Below, piece by piece: positions 1 to 6,333 of a stretch of 36,519 nucleotides of DNA. The stretch comes from Zoogloeaceae bacterium (lineage in GTDB: Bacteria > Pseudomonadota > Gammaproteobacteria > Burkholderiales > Rhodocyclaceae). Made by a program: the position numbers and the translations under genes. Each line of letters opens with the position of its first letter. Within the stretch, counting starts at the first letter, position 1. The stretch is from contig JAEUNX010000164.1 of assembly GCA_016791025.1 (NCBI GenBank), positions 1-36,519 on the forward strand, given 5' to 3'. Below the pieces are notes generated by a model. It was given only the letters and a program-made list of their open reading frames with translations. It searched no databases and was not told the origin of the DNA.

Positions 1-858
1 ATCCTGACCGTAGGTCATGATCACCTGGGCGCTGGGCTCGTAGAACCAGGCGGTGCCGACCTGGAACTTGGTGTTGCGGGCGCGATCCCGGTTGGCGACG
101 CCATCGACCTTGGTCTCGCCACCCCAGGTGTAGAAATAGCCAGCGCGCAGATCCCAGGCGTCAGTCATCTTGTAGCGCAGCCACGACTGGGCCTGGAACA
201 GAGCATCCTGCTTGAGGGTGGCCTTGCTGGGCCCGTAGTCGTTGTTCTCGCCGAAGACGGTGACGTCGGCGTAGAGGTCGAGGAGAAGCTTACTGGTCAG
301 CCCGGTGATGTAGCCCAGTTGCAGGGTGCCCTTCCAGCGGTTCTCGCCCAGGTTCAGGGCCTTGTTGTGGTCGTAATTGCCGGTGGGCAGGTAGAGGTAG
401 GGGGTGATCGCGAAGTAGGTCTGGGTCTCCGGGTTCTCCACCAGCCAGAACACGGAGGCGAGGATCAGATCCCCCGCGCCGCTGGCGCTCCCCAGGGGCG
501 AGAGGTCCTCCTTGGCCCGCAAGCTGCCGAAGGGCAGGAGGAACTGGGGATTGATGGTCATGCCCCCCAGCTTGGTGTAATGGACGTAGCGGAGGATGCC
601 CACATCGGAATCGAGCCGGTTGTCGCCATCGACCTTGCGGCCATTGGCGTACAGGCGATCCCGCTCCACGTGTTGGTAGTAGAGGACACCCAGGTTGGTG
701 CCCGCCGGCAGCGCCGTATCGTCGCCCGCGTCCATCTCCAGGGCCTGGGCGCTTCCGGCCACCAGGGCCAGGGCCGTGGCCCAGGCGGCGGGCCGCGCTG
801 CGGTCGATGGGCGCCTTGCGATGGGCGCAACGTCTCCTCGGCTGTTGTTCGCCGTCAT
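1..858 (-). CDS. Outer-membrane channel of the MetA-pathway/phenol-degradation type (3' end beyond window)
   Basis: The reading frame is open from an ATG at 858 to the window edge, giving 286 visible residues. The N-terminus is an arginine-containing leader, a hydrophobic stretch and a likely signal peptidase site ending AGSAQA before LEMDAGD, so the protein is exported. The mature part alternates short amphipathic strands rich in Tyr, Trp and Gly (for example YFAITPYLYLPTGNYDHNK and LRYKMTDAWDLRAGYFYTWG), as in beta-barrels of the transporter family once called MetA-pathway of phenol degradation (Pfam PF13557). Members are outer-membrane proteins, often suggested to take up hydrophobic compounds; the substrate cannot be read here. 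A GAGGAGA ribosome binding site precedes the start. It lies 137 bases downstream of the 74-residue gene and may belong to the same operon or have its own promoter. Confidence 0.8.
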   Translation of the reverse strand, partial: MTANNSRGDVAPIARRPSTAARPAAWATALALVAGSAQALEMDAGDDTALPAGTNLGVLYYQHVERDRLYANGRKVDGDNRLDSDVGILRYVHYTKLGGMTINPQFLLPFGSLRAKEDLSPLGSASGAGDLILASVFWLVENPETQTYFAITPYLYLPTGNYDHNKALNLGENRWKGTLQLGYITGLTSKLLLDLYADVTVFGENNDYGPSKATLKQDALFQAQSWLRYKMTDAWDLRAGYFYTWGGETKVDGVANRDRARNTKFQVGTAWFYEPSAQVIMTYGQD

Positions 859-995
859 GATTCTCTCCTCGTTCAGGGGTTGGGGTGGGGCGGATCGAGC
901 CGCCCCCGGGGGTGCTGCGCCGCGCCCTCACGGGCGGCCGCATTCTTGGTTTTGGGTGCGTCAACCCCGCGCCGATGGGCGCGTCATCTTGGCCT

Positions 996-1220
996 TCAAG
1001 GCTGGGTGATGATCTGCGGGGCTGGGGCCTCCGGGGCCGCCGGGGCGTTTTTGCTGGCGATGAAACGGGCCGCCAGCAGCAAGGCGCCCATGGCGAAATC
1101 GGGGCCGAACTTAGCAATCATCTCTTCGGACAAGGTCGCGATCCGTTCGAAGAATGCGTCCTTGGCGGCGGCTTCGGCGTCGGTCGGCGTCGTGACTTCG
1201 GGGGGGCAAGGTGCGTTCAT
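996..1220 (-). CDS. Small hypothetical protein (74 aa)
   Basis: I do not recognise a family. The protein is 74 residues: a Pro/Thr/Ala-rich start, a predicted amphipathic helix (about residues 18-40), a more hydrophobic helix (about 42-54, AMGALLLAARFIAS) and a tail rich in Ala, Pro and Gln. It has no clear signal peptide. A strong GAGGAG sequence precedes the ATG. It lies 47 bases after the WD40 gene on the same strand, so it is probably the next gene of that operon. Downstream of its stop, at 968-983, the DNA can form a six-base-pair GC stem with a GATG loop but lacks a T run, so I do not call it a terminator. Coding status rests on the good ribosome binding site and gene-like amino acid composition. 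Confidence 0.6.
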   Translation of the reverse strand: MNAPCPPEVTTPTDAEAAAKDAFFERIATLSEEMIAKFGPDFAMGALLLAARFIASKNAPAAPEAPAPQIITQP

Positions 1221-1267
1221 GGGGGTCTCCTCCTCTGGTTAAAAACGTGTTTCTGGTGAGATGCGGC

Positions 1268-2293
1268 TCAGGCCGCCCGGGACATGCGCAGCACTTCCGC
1301 CGGCATGGCCACTACGGCCACCTCGCCCTCGTCGGTTCCAAGGGCCAGACTGGATCCATCCGGCGCCCAGACCAGGACCCGAGCGGGCCCCGATCCGGAC
1401 GCCCGGACAAACAGGGGTTCGTCGGCGCCTGGGCGGTAGAGCACCACCGCGCCGTTGTGGTAGCCCGCCGCCACCAGGGCCCGGGCGGGATGCCAGGCAA
1501 CCGCGGTGAGGGGCACCCGGCTTGCCAGGCCATATTCGCTGCGCCGGCTTTCCGGGCGAGGCAGGTCCAGATCCCACCCCACCACCCGGGTGCCCCCGGT
1601 GGTCACCAATTGATGACGACGATGGGAAAAGGACAAACCTCGGGGCTGGCCCGGATAGCCGGGCAACTGCATGGCATGGCCATCGCCGATCCGCCACGCG
1701 GTCACGGCGTTTTCCTGCAACCCGGCGGCCAGATAGCGACCATCGCTGCTCCAGGCCAGGGATCGGCAATAACCGGGCGTGGGGAGGCGAGCAAAGCGGC
1801 CGGTGCGCGCCGACCAAAGGTCTGCCCCACCGCGACCGGCGACCGCCAGCACCTCCCCCGCAGGACTAAAGGCGAGGGCGGTGACGCCGGATTCGGCGCT
1901 CTGGCGGATCTCGTCCGACCCGCCGACGATGACCACCTCCCGTCCCATCGCCCAGGCGGCGCAGCCCTGGCCGCCCGCCAGATGATCAATCCATTGGCCG
2001 GGATGGCTCGCCAGGACGGTCATCTCGCCGTCCGCAGAGTGGCGGAGCACTCGGCCGTCGTCACCACCTGTGAGGACGTCCCCTTCACCCAGGGGAGCCA
2101 GGGCGAGGCAGGCGCCGCGGTGGGCCTCCAGGCGCCGCACGGCCGCTCCACCGGGCGCCACGAAAGCCAGGCTGCCATCGCCGAGGGCGAAGGCGACCCG
2201 CCGCCCATCCCGGGTCCAGGCCGCCGCGCAAAGCGGAGCCCCGAGGGACCAGCGCGTCCCCACCAGGTCGACGAGGGGCGGCAGCGTGTTCAT
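1268..2293 (-). CDS. WD40-repeat beta-propeller protein
   Basis: The 341-residue protein consists almost wholly of WD40-like repeats about 40 residues long, each with the pattern of a hydrophobic strand, SPDG/SSDGRYLA-type turn and W or F before the next blade; examples are AWTRDGRRVAFALGDG, AFSPAGEVLAVAGRGG, AWSSDGRYLAAGLQENAV and VWAPDGSSLALGTDEG. About seven blades fit, enough for one closed propeller with little else. No signal peptide is seen, so it is probably cytoplasmic. Its ATG overlaps the stop codon of the upstream COG0523 GTPase gene as ATGA, which implies translational coupling and a shared job. Propellers of this kind are usually protein-binding platforms; a role as partner or target of the GTPase is inference. 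Confidence 0.85.
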   Translation of the reverse strand: MNTLPPLVDLVGTRWSLGAPLCAAAWTRDGRRVAFALGDGSLAFVAPGGAAVRRLEAHRGACLALAPLGEGDVLTGGDDGRVLRHSADGEMTVLASHPGQWIDHLAGGQGCAAWAMGREVVIVGGSDEIRQSAESGVTALAFSPAGEVLAVAGRGGADLWSARTGRFARLPTPGYCRSLAWSSDGRYLAAGLQENAVTAWRIGDGHAMQLPGYPGQPRGLSFSHRRHQLVTTGGTRVVGWDLDLPRPESRRSEYGLASRVPLTAVAWHPARALVAAGYHNGAVVLYRPGADEPLFVRASGSGPARVLVWAPDGSSLALGTDEGEVAVVAMPAEVLRMSRAA

Positions 2294-3306
2294 GGCGCGG
2301 GAATCTGGCAGGCGTCCAGGCTGGCACGCAGTTCCTGGGCGTCGAGCCCGTGGCCGATGAAAACGAGCCGGCTTTCCCGGACTTCGCCGGGCGCCCAGGG
2401 ACGGCCGAAGTCGCTGTCCATCATCATGTGCACGCCCTGGAAGACGAAACGACGGTCCGCCCCCGCCAGGGCCACGATGCCCTTGCTGCGCAGAATCCGG
2501 GCCCCCGTCTCAGCCACCAGGCGCTGCAGCCAGGGGAGAAAGCGAGTGCGGTCAAGGGGCCGGGCGAAGTTGAGGGAAACGGATTCCACCCCATCGCTGT
2601 GACGTCCGGCCGGGACGAGGCGGTAGCGGCTACCCGGGAGCTGGACCCGGTCGAGCTGATAGGCTCCCTGGTCGAAGAGGGCCGAAGGGGCCACCGCCCC
2701 GGCGTCGCTCCTCACCACCGCCACGCCGGGATTGAGGCGGGCGATCTCCGCCTCGATGCGGGCCAGATCCTCCTCGGCCACACCCTCAACCTTGTTGAGC
2801 ACCACCGTGCTGGCGTGGGCGATCTGGACGCCCGCCTCCCGGGTCTGGGCCAGGCTCGCCAGGCCATGGCGGGCATCTACCACGCACACCACGCCATCCA
2901 CCCGGGCTGCCTGGCGGATTTCGTCGTCGGCGAGGAAGGACTGGACCACCGGCGCCGGATCGGCGAGGCCGGTAGTCTCGATGAGGATGCCGTCCAGATG
3001 CCCCCGGCGCTTGAGGAGTCCGCCCACCACCCGCAGGAGATCGCCGCGAACCTTACAGCACAGGCAGCCGTTGTTGAGGGTGATCACCTCCTCCTCCGCC
3101 CCGACCACCAGGTCCCCGTCGATGCCGATCTCGCCGAACTCATTCACGATGACGGCAAAGCGGCGTCCCTTGGCGGCGCCCAGCAGATGGTTGAGCAGGG
3201 TGGTTTTGCCGGCGCCGAGGAATCCCGTGAGGACCGTGACCGGGATCCGGCTGTCAGAATTCGGAGCACGACCCACCGGCTGGGCCCGAACCGCCCCCGC
3301 GCTCAT
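2290..3306 (-). CDS. COG0523 (CobW/P47K-family) GTPase, putative metallochaperone
   Basis: The 338-residue protein is a G3E-family GTPase of the CobW/COG0523 group. Visible motifs are the Walker A GFLGAGKTT (about 28-36), the metal-binding CxCC motif in NNGCLCCKVRGDL (about 78-90), ETTGLADP of the switch region (about 110-117) and a G4-like NKVE (about 171-174). The C-terminal third, with GVHMMMDSDFGRPW, matches the CobW C-terminal domain. Characterised members insert or deliver zinc, cobalt or iron to client proteins, or activate nitrile hydratase; the metal here cannot be told from sequence. The G4 motif has Glu where NKxD is usual. The start overlaps the preceding gene by ATGA and the stop overlaps the WD40 gene by ATGA, so the three genes are tightly coupled. 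Confidence 0.9.
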   Translation of the reverse strand: MSAGAVRAQPVGRAPNSDSRIPVTVLTGFLGAGKTTLLNHLLGAAKGRRFAVIVNEFGEIGIDGDLVVGAEEEVITLNNGCLCCKVRGDLLRVVGGLLKRRGHLDGILIETTGLADPAPVVQSFLADDEIRQAARVDGVVCVVDARHGLASLAQTREAGVQIAHASTVVLNKVEGVAEEDLARIEAEIARLNPGVAVVRSDAGAVAPSALFDQGAYQLDRVQLPGSRYRLVPAGRHSDGVESVSLNFARPLDRTRFLPWLQRLVAETGARILRSKGIVALAGADRRFVFQGVHMMMDSDFGRPWAPGEVRESRLVFIGHGLDAQELRASLDACQIPAP

Positions 3307-3632
3307 CGCCCACCCCCGGTCGCTTCGGCCGCATTGAGGGTGTCAAGGAGGACGAGTAGCTCGTCGCGCCGCTGCTCCAGGGCCGCGAGGTCGTCTTCCG
3401 CCTTCTGCAGGAAGGCCCTCAGCCCCGCAACGATGGTCTCGTCGGTGATCGAATCTTCAGCCTCCAGGGCACCCTGGAGCTGGATGTCGGCCCCCGCCCG
3501 CCGGGTTTCGCCCCGCAGGTGGAGGGAGTTGATTTCCACCAGCTCGGCCACGATGCGGACCCGCCAGGCGGCACGCCCGCCAAAATCCAGCGCCCAGGGC
3601 TGGCAGCTTGCGATCTCGGCGGCGCTCAACAC
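3303..3632 (-). CDS. Hypothetical protein, C-terminal coiled coil; probably the 3' part of a frameshifted gene
   Basis: This frame codes for about 109 residues from a GTG at 3632. I do not recognise the family. The middle (WALDFGGRAAWRVRIVAELV) looks like beta strands, and the end (about residues 65-100) is a charged helix with heptad-like leucines, a probable coiled coil. The GTG has no convincing ribosome binding site of its own and overlaps the stop of a 28-codon frame (3626-3712) with an excellent one. Adding one base to the run of five C at 3638-3642 joins the two into one 137-residue protein. So either the gene is frameshifted, the assembly has a homopolymer error, or translation restarts at the overlap. 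It ends in an ATGA overlap with the COG0523 GTPase gene. Confidence 0.6.
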   Translation of the reverse strand: MLSAAEIASCQPWALDFGGRAAWRVRIVAELVEINSLHLRGETRRAGADIQLQGALEAEDSITDETIVAGLRAFLQKAEDDLAALEQRRDELLVLLDTLNAAEATGGGR

Positions 3633-3712
3633 GTCCGCCCCCGGGCGCCCTGGTTGGAGGTGGCCGGCCCCGCGCCCGGTGCCAGATGGTGCCCGCTGAT
3701 TTCACTTGCCAT
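3626..3712 (-). CDS. 28-codon frame: probable 5' part of the frameshifted first gene of the operon
   Basis: An ATG at 3712 is preceded by GAGGGAGG at a good distance, the best ribosome binding site in this operon. It opens a frame of only 28 codons (start MASEISGHHLAPG) that ends at a TGA at 3626-3628. The next frame starts inside this end (GTG 3632). One extra base in the G run (C run 3638-3642 on the plus strand) would continue it as GARGADVLSAAEIAS into the downstream frame. I therefore read it as the true N-terminus of the following protein, rather than as an independent leader peptide, though a coupled leader is possible. Confidence 0.5.
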   Translation of the reverse strand: MASEISGHHLAPGAGPATSNQGARGRTC

Positions 3713-3751
3713 AGTGGCCTCCCTCAGAAGTCATGCCGTCATCGCCTTCAT

Positions 3752-3767
3752 TGCAACTTCTGCACCA
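3752..3767 (-). promoter_or_regulatory. Sigma54-like -24/-12 promoter element
   Basis: On the minus strand the sequence is TGGTGCAGAAGTTGCA. Against the sigma54 consensus TGGCACG-N4-TTGCW it keeps TGG, the C at position 6, TTGC and the final A, with exact GG-to-GC spacing; three inner positions of the -24 box differ. A start about 12 bases downstream would lie near 3742, leaving a leader of about 30 bases with a strong ribosome binding site before the ATG at 3712. An IHF-like site and two dyads lie upstream in the expected order, which raises my confidence. Confidence 0.5.
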
Positions 3768-3795
3768 CGCCACGAAATCGGCCGGCAAATTCACT

Positions 3796-3808
3796 CAACG
3801 CATTGTTT
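3796..3808 (-). promoter_or_regulatory. IHF-like site
   Basis: On the minus strand AAACAATGCGTTG matches the IHF consensus WATCAA-N4-TTR at every fixed position except one (A for T at position 3), and it lies in a locally AT-richer stretch. It sits about 55-65 bases upstream of the start site predicted from the sigma54-like element, between that element and the two upstream dyads. That is where IHF bends DNA in many enhancer-dependent promoters. The match alone is weak evidence; the position is the support. Confidence 0.35.
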
Positions 3809-3862
3809 TATCAGTCATAAATGTCGTTTCTGGCAAGGCGGCCACCCCGGCACCGGACCCAA

Positions 3863-3879
3863 TGTCCGATTCGGGGACA
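3863..3879. promoter_or_regulatory. Dyad TGTCC-N7-GGACA, possible activator site (proximal)
   Basis: The 17 bases TGTCCGATTCGGGGACA form a dyad with perfect five-base arms. A second dyad of the same build, TGTCG-N7-CGACA, begins 43 bases further on, close to four helical turns, so both would face the same side of the DNA. The centre lies about 130 bases upstream of the start predicted from the sigma54-like element. I infer an upstream activating sequence for an enhancer-binding protein that is not encoded in this window. The local sequence is also flanked by ACCGG and CCGGT. Confidence 0.4.
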
Positions 3880-3905
3880 CCGGTCGGCAGCTGGGGCCGA
3901 GTCCG

Positions 3906-3922
3906 TGTCGTAATTCGCGACA
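3906..3922. promoter_or_regulatory. Dyad TGTCG-N7-CGACA, possible activator site (distal)
   Basis: TGTCGTAATTCGCGACA has perfect five-base arms and the same length and layout as the dyad at 3863-3879. It begins just beyond the stop codon of gloB. With its partner it forms a helically phased pair about 120-180 bases upstream of the predicted sigma54-type start. It could alternatively be a weak hairpin after gloB, but there is no T run, so a terminator is unlikely. Confidence 0.4.
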
Positions 3923-3926
3923 GGGG

Positions 3927-4697
3927 TCAGAACCGGTTCTTCCATTCCCTCAGGGCACCAAATACCTCCGCCGGGGACGTTAAGGGGTGGCCCGCTGCAC
4001 GTCGGGCAGCGTCCGCCACCGCCGCCTCCTCGACCCGCAGGAAAGGATTCGTTTCCAATTCGTCGCCGATGAGGGAGGGCACGGTGGGATGGCCCTCGGC
4101 CCGGCAGCTCATCATCCAGCGCTGACGCGCCTGGAGGCAGGAGTTGTTAGGCTCGACAGCCAACGCAAATACCGCGTTGGCAAGGCTGTACTCGTGGGCG
4201 GAATAGACTTCGGTCGTCGCCGGCAGTGCGGCGAGGCGGGCCAGGGAGGCGTGCATTTGAGCCATTGTCCCCTCGAAGACCCGTCCGCAACCGCAAGGAA
4301 ACAGGGTATCGCCGCAGAAGAGGCGGCTGCCATCGTAAAAAGCAAGGTGATCAAGGGTATGGCCGGGCACCTCCATGACCCGGAAGGGCGCCAGCCCGGC
4401 CATGGCGAAGACGCGGTCGCCTTCGCCGACCCGGCGATCCACCCCGGGAATACCGGACCTGGCCGGCCCATAGACCGGCACCGGCGTCCTCGCCACGAGT
4501 TCTCCGATGCCGCCGATGTGATCGGCGTGGTGGTGAGTGACGAGGATCGCCCGCAGCTGCAAGCCTCGCTGGTTCAGGACCGCCAGGACCGGAGCGGCAT
4601 CGCCGGGGTCCACCACCAGGGCGTCCTCGCCCCGCACCAGCATCCAGATGTAATTGTCGTCAAATGCCCTGATTGGCTCGATGGCCACGTCACTCAT
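3927..4697 (-). CDS. gloB: Hydroxyacylglutathione hydrolase (glyoxalase II)
   Basis: This 256-residue metallo-beta-lactamase-fold enzyme hydrolyses S-lactoylglutathione to lactate and glutathione, the second step of cytosolic methylglyoxal detoxification. The metal ligands are visible: THHHADH (about 54-60), PGHT (His about 113), CGDTLF (Asp about 130) and SAHEY (His about 168). CGCGRVFEGT and the glutathione-binding C-terminal half with VPSLIGDELETNPFLR and a final REWKNRF match GloB in sequence and length. I chose the ATG at 4697 because GGAGGG precedes it and homologues begin with this kind of short lead into IxAFxDNYIW; the frame is open 28 codons further upstream without support. No strong terminator follows its stop. 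Confidence 0.95.
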   Translation of the reverse strand: MSDVAIEPIRAFDDNYIWMLVRGEDALVVDPGDAAPVLAVLNQRGLQLRAILVTHHHADHIGGIGELVARTPVPVYGPARSGIPGVDRRVGEGDRVFAMAGLAPFRVMEVPGHTLDHLAFYDGSRLFCGDTLFPCGCGRVFEGTMAQMHASLARLAALPATTEVYSAHEYSLANAVFALAVEPNNSCLQARQRWMMSCRAEGHPTVPSLIGDELETNPFLRVEEAAVADAARRAAGHPLTSPAEVFGALREWKNRF

Positions 4698-4852
4698 GGG
4701 ATCCCTCCGAAGGCAATGCGCGATGCGCCGCGACATCCGCCGATGCCGCTTCCTGGGCGCGAACGGTGAGGCTGTGAGCAATCCTCGGGCCAGGGATTAC
4801 GCCAACGGAATGTGAGGACCCGGAAGCCGCGACCCGCGGCTGAACCAAAATG

Positions 4853-4877
4853 AAAAAGGGCGGCCCCAAGGCCGCCC
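4853..4877 (-). terminator. Rho-independent terminator after the CBS-domain gene
   Basis: On the minus strand GGGCGGCC pairs with GGCCGCCC across a TTGG loop, eight perfect base pairs, followed directly by TTTTT. It starts about 25 bases after the stop codon of the CBS-domain gene and upstream of gloB, so it separates the two transcripts and implies that gloB has its own promoter in 4698-4850. Confidence 0.9.
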
Positions 4878-4901
4878 TGTTGGGCTGGCGGAAATGCAGG
4901 G

Positions 4902-5495
4902 TTATGCAGCGACGGCCGCTTCGATCTCGGCAAAGGTGCGCGGGATCTCGGTGCCTTCAATCGCGACACCGACCTGACGAGCGATCTGGGAGGCCGACAG
5001 TATCCCGCGAATCACATTTCGCCCATCGGCGCCCCGCTCGATCACCAGGGCGTGTTGGCGCCCGGATCGCCGCAAGGTCGCCACGACGTGACCGACCTCG
5101 GCCTTGACGATATCGCTAAGGTACACCGCTTCCATGTCGGCCAACGGCGTCATGACGTGGCCGACTTCCAGGTCATTCACCCGCCCACCCCGGGACTGGG
5201 CGACCCGAACCGGGCGTTCGCCCAGGAGATCGGCGGTGGTGATGACCCCCACCACTTCACGTTGACCATCGACAACCAAAAGGAGCCGAACGCCGCGCAA
5301 CTTCATGATGTGATTGGCGTCGGCCAGGCTGGTTTCGGCGGCCACAGTGGCAGCGGGAACCCGGCGCAGGTCCGTCATCACTTCCAGGGCCGGGGAATCC
5401 TCCCGTACCCGTTCGGCTCCGGCCGCGTCCGCCACGCCGATTCGGGTGCCCCCGAGCGGTTGTTGGGCAAGCGGCAGGTAGTGATCCCGTTTCAT
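4902..5495 (-). CDS. Protein with two CBS domains
   Basis: The 197-residue protein is a tandem pair of CBS domains, roughly residues 38-108 and 112-185, with a short unrelated lead. Typical signatures are RRVPAATVAAETSLADANHI, VRLLLVVDGQREVVGVIT, VGHVMTPLADM and HALVIERGADGRNVIRGILS. CBS pairs bind adenosine nucleotides and act as energy- or ligand-sensing modules. This one has no attached catalytic or channel domain, so it is a stand-alone regulator whose target is unknown. GAGGGGGG lies ahead of the ATG at a good distance, and a strong terminator follows, so it is probably transcribed alone or at the end of an rppH transcript, whose stop lies 130 bases upstream. Confidence 0.88.
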   Translation of the reverse strand: MKRDHYLPLAQQPLGGTRIGVADAAGAERVREDSPALEVMTDLRRVPAATVAAETSLADANHIMKLRGVRLLLVVDGQREVVGVITTADLLGERPVRVAQSRGGRVNDLEVGHVMTPLADMEAVYLSDIVKAEVGHVVATLRRSGRQHALVIERGADGRNVIRGILSASQIARQVGVAIEGTEIPRTFAEIEAAVAA

Positions 5496-5625
5496 CTTGA
5501 ACCCCCCTCTTTATCTGAGCGATTTGGGAATACCCGGACGGGACACCACTGAGGCAAGCTTCGCAACCATTTTCCGGCCGAGCCAAACGTGGACCGCCTC
5601 CCAAAGCGGGGAGTTCCCTAATGCG

Positions 5626-6174
5626 TCAGGAGGGAGGCATCGTCGGACGATTCCCGTCGTCGCCATCGATCTGGTAGGCGTCGGGAACAAAAAGCTGGCG
5701 CGAACGAAAAAGGATCCGCGAGAGTTCGAGCAGCGCCTGCTGATAGACCTGGCGCTTGAATTCGATCACCGTCTCCAGGGGAATCCAGTAATCGCTCCAG
5801 CGCCAGGCATCGAATTCGGGATGGGTGCAGGCGCGCAACGAGACATCGGTATCCCGCCCCACCAGCCGCAAGAGATACCAGATCTGTTTCTGACCCCGAT
5901 AGGTGTTGCGCCACTCGCGTTTGACCCAGTGGCGGGGAACGTCGTACCTCAGCCAGCCCCGCGTCCGCCCGAGAATCTTGACATGCTCCGGACGGAGCCC
6001 CACTTCCTCGTAGAGCTCCCGGAACATGGCCTGCTCCGGGGATTCTCCGTGTTTGATGCCGCCCTGCGGAAACTGCCAGGCATGCTCACGGATTCGCTTT
6101 CCCCAGAAGACCTCGTTGCGCGCATTGACCAGAATGATGCCGACGTTCGGGCGATAGCCTTCACGATCGAGCAT
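5626..6174 (-). CDS. rppH: RNA pyrophosphohydrolase
   Basis: RppH removes pyrophosphate from triphosphorylated 5' ends of mRNA, which allows decay by RNase E. The 182-residue protein starts [17 protein letters not shown] and carries a perfect Nudix box at about 38-60 (G-x5-E-x7-REL-x-EE-x-GL), preceded by AWQFPQGGI, as in the RppH subfamily. [17 protein letters not shown] and the EFDAWRW segment further support it. I chose the ATG at 6174, which gives the usual start; a second ATG four codons upstream (6186) is in frame, and neither has a strong ribosome binding site. It is divergent from proS, a common arrangement in betaproteobacteria and gammaproteobacteria relatives. Confidence 0.93.
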   Translation of the reverse strand: MLDREGYRPNVGIILVNARNEVFWGKRIREHAWQFPQGGIKHGESPEQAMFRELYEEVGLRPEHVKILGRTRGWLRYDVPRHWVKREWRNTYRGQKQIWYLLRLVGRDTDVSLRACTHPEFDAWRWSDYWIPLETVIEFKRQVYQQALLELSRILFRSRQLFVPDAYQIDGDDGNRPTMPPS

Positions 6175-6333
6175 GGTTAAATCCATGAATTGACAGGTTG
6201 TGTCGATTCTTTCACAACTGCCACCGCATTTGAAGCCGGTCAGCCATCACTCGGATTCTCGCGATCACGGGGCCGGCGGCGGCGGGGCTGGGGTACACTT
6301 CGCTGCTCTGCAAACTTTGCCAGCTCAATTCCC

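Noticed and set aside
968..983. Terminator after the 74-residue gene
   Set aside because: It is a six-pair GC stem without a T run; too weak to call.
319..1242. Long plus-strand open frame opposite the channel and the 74-residue gene
   Set aside because: It lies opposite well-supported minus-strand genes, has low-complexity Gly/Ala/Arg composition and no recognisable domain.
3863..3922. NifA upstream activating sites (TGT-N10-ACA)
   Set aside because: Both dyads give TGT-N11-ACA, one base too long, and no nif gene is present.
3906..3922. Terminator of gloB
   Set aside because: The arms are only five perfect pairs and no T run follows on the minus strand.
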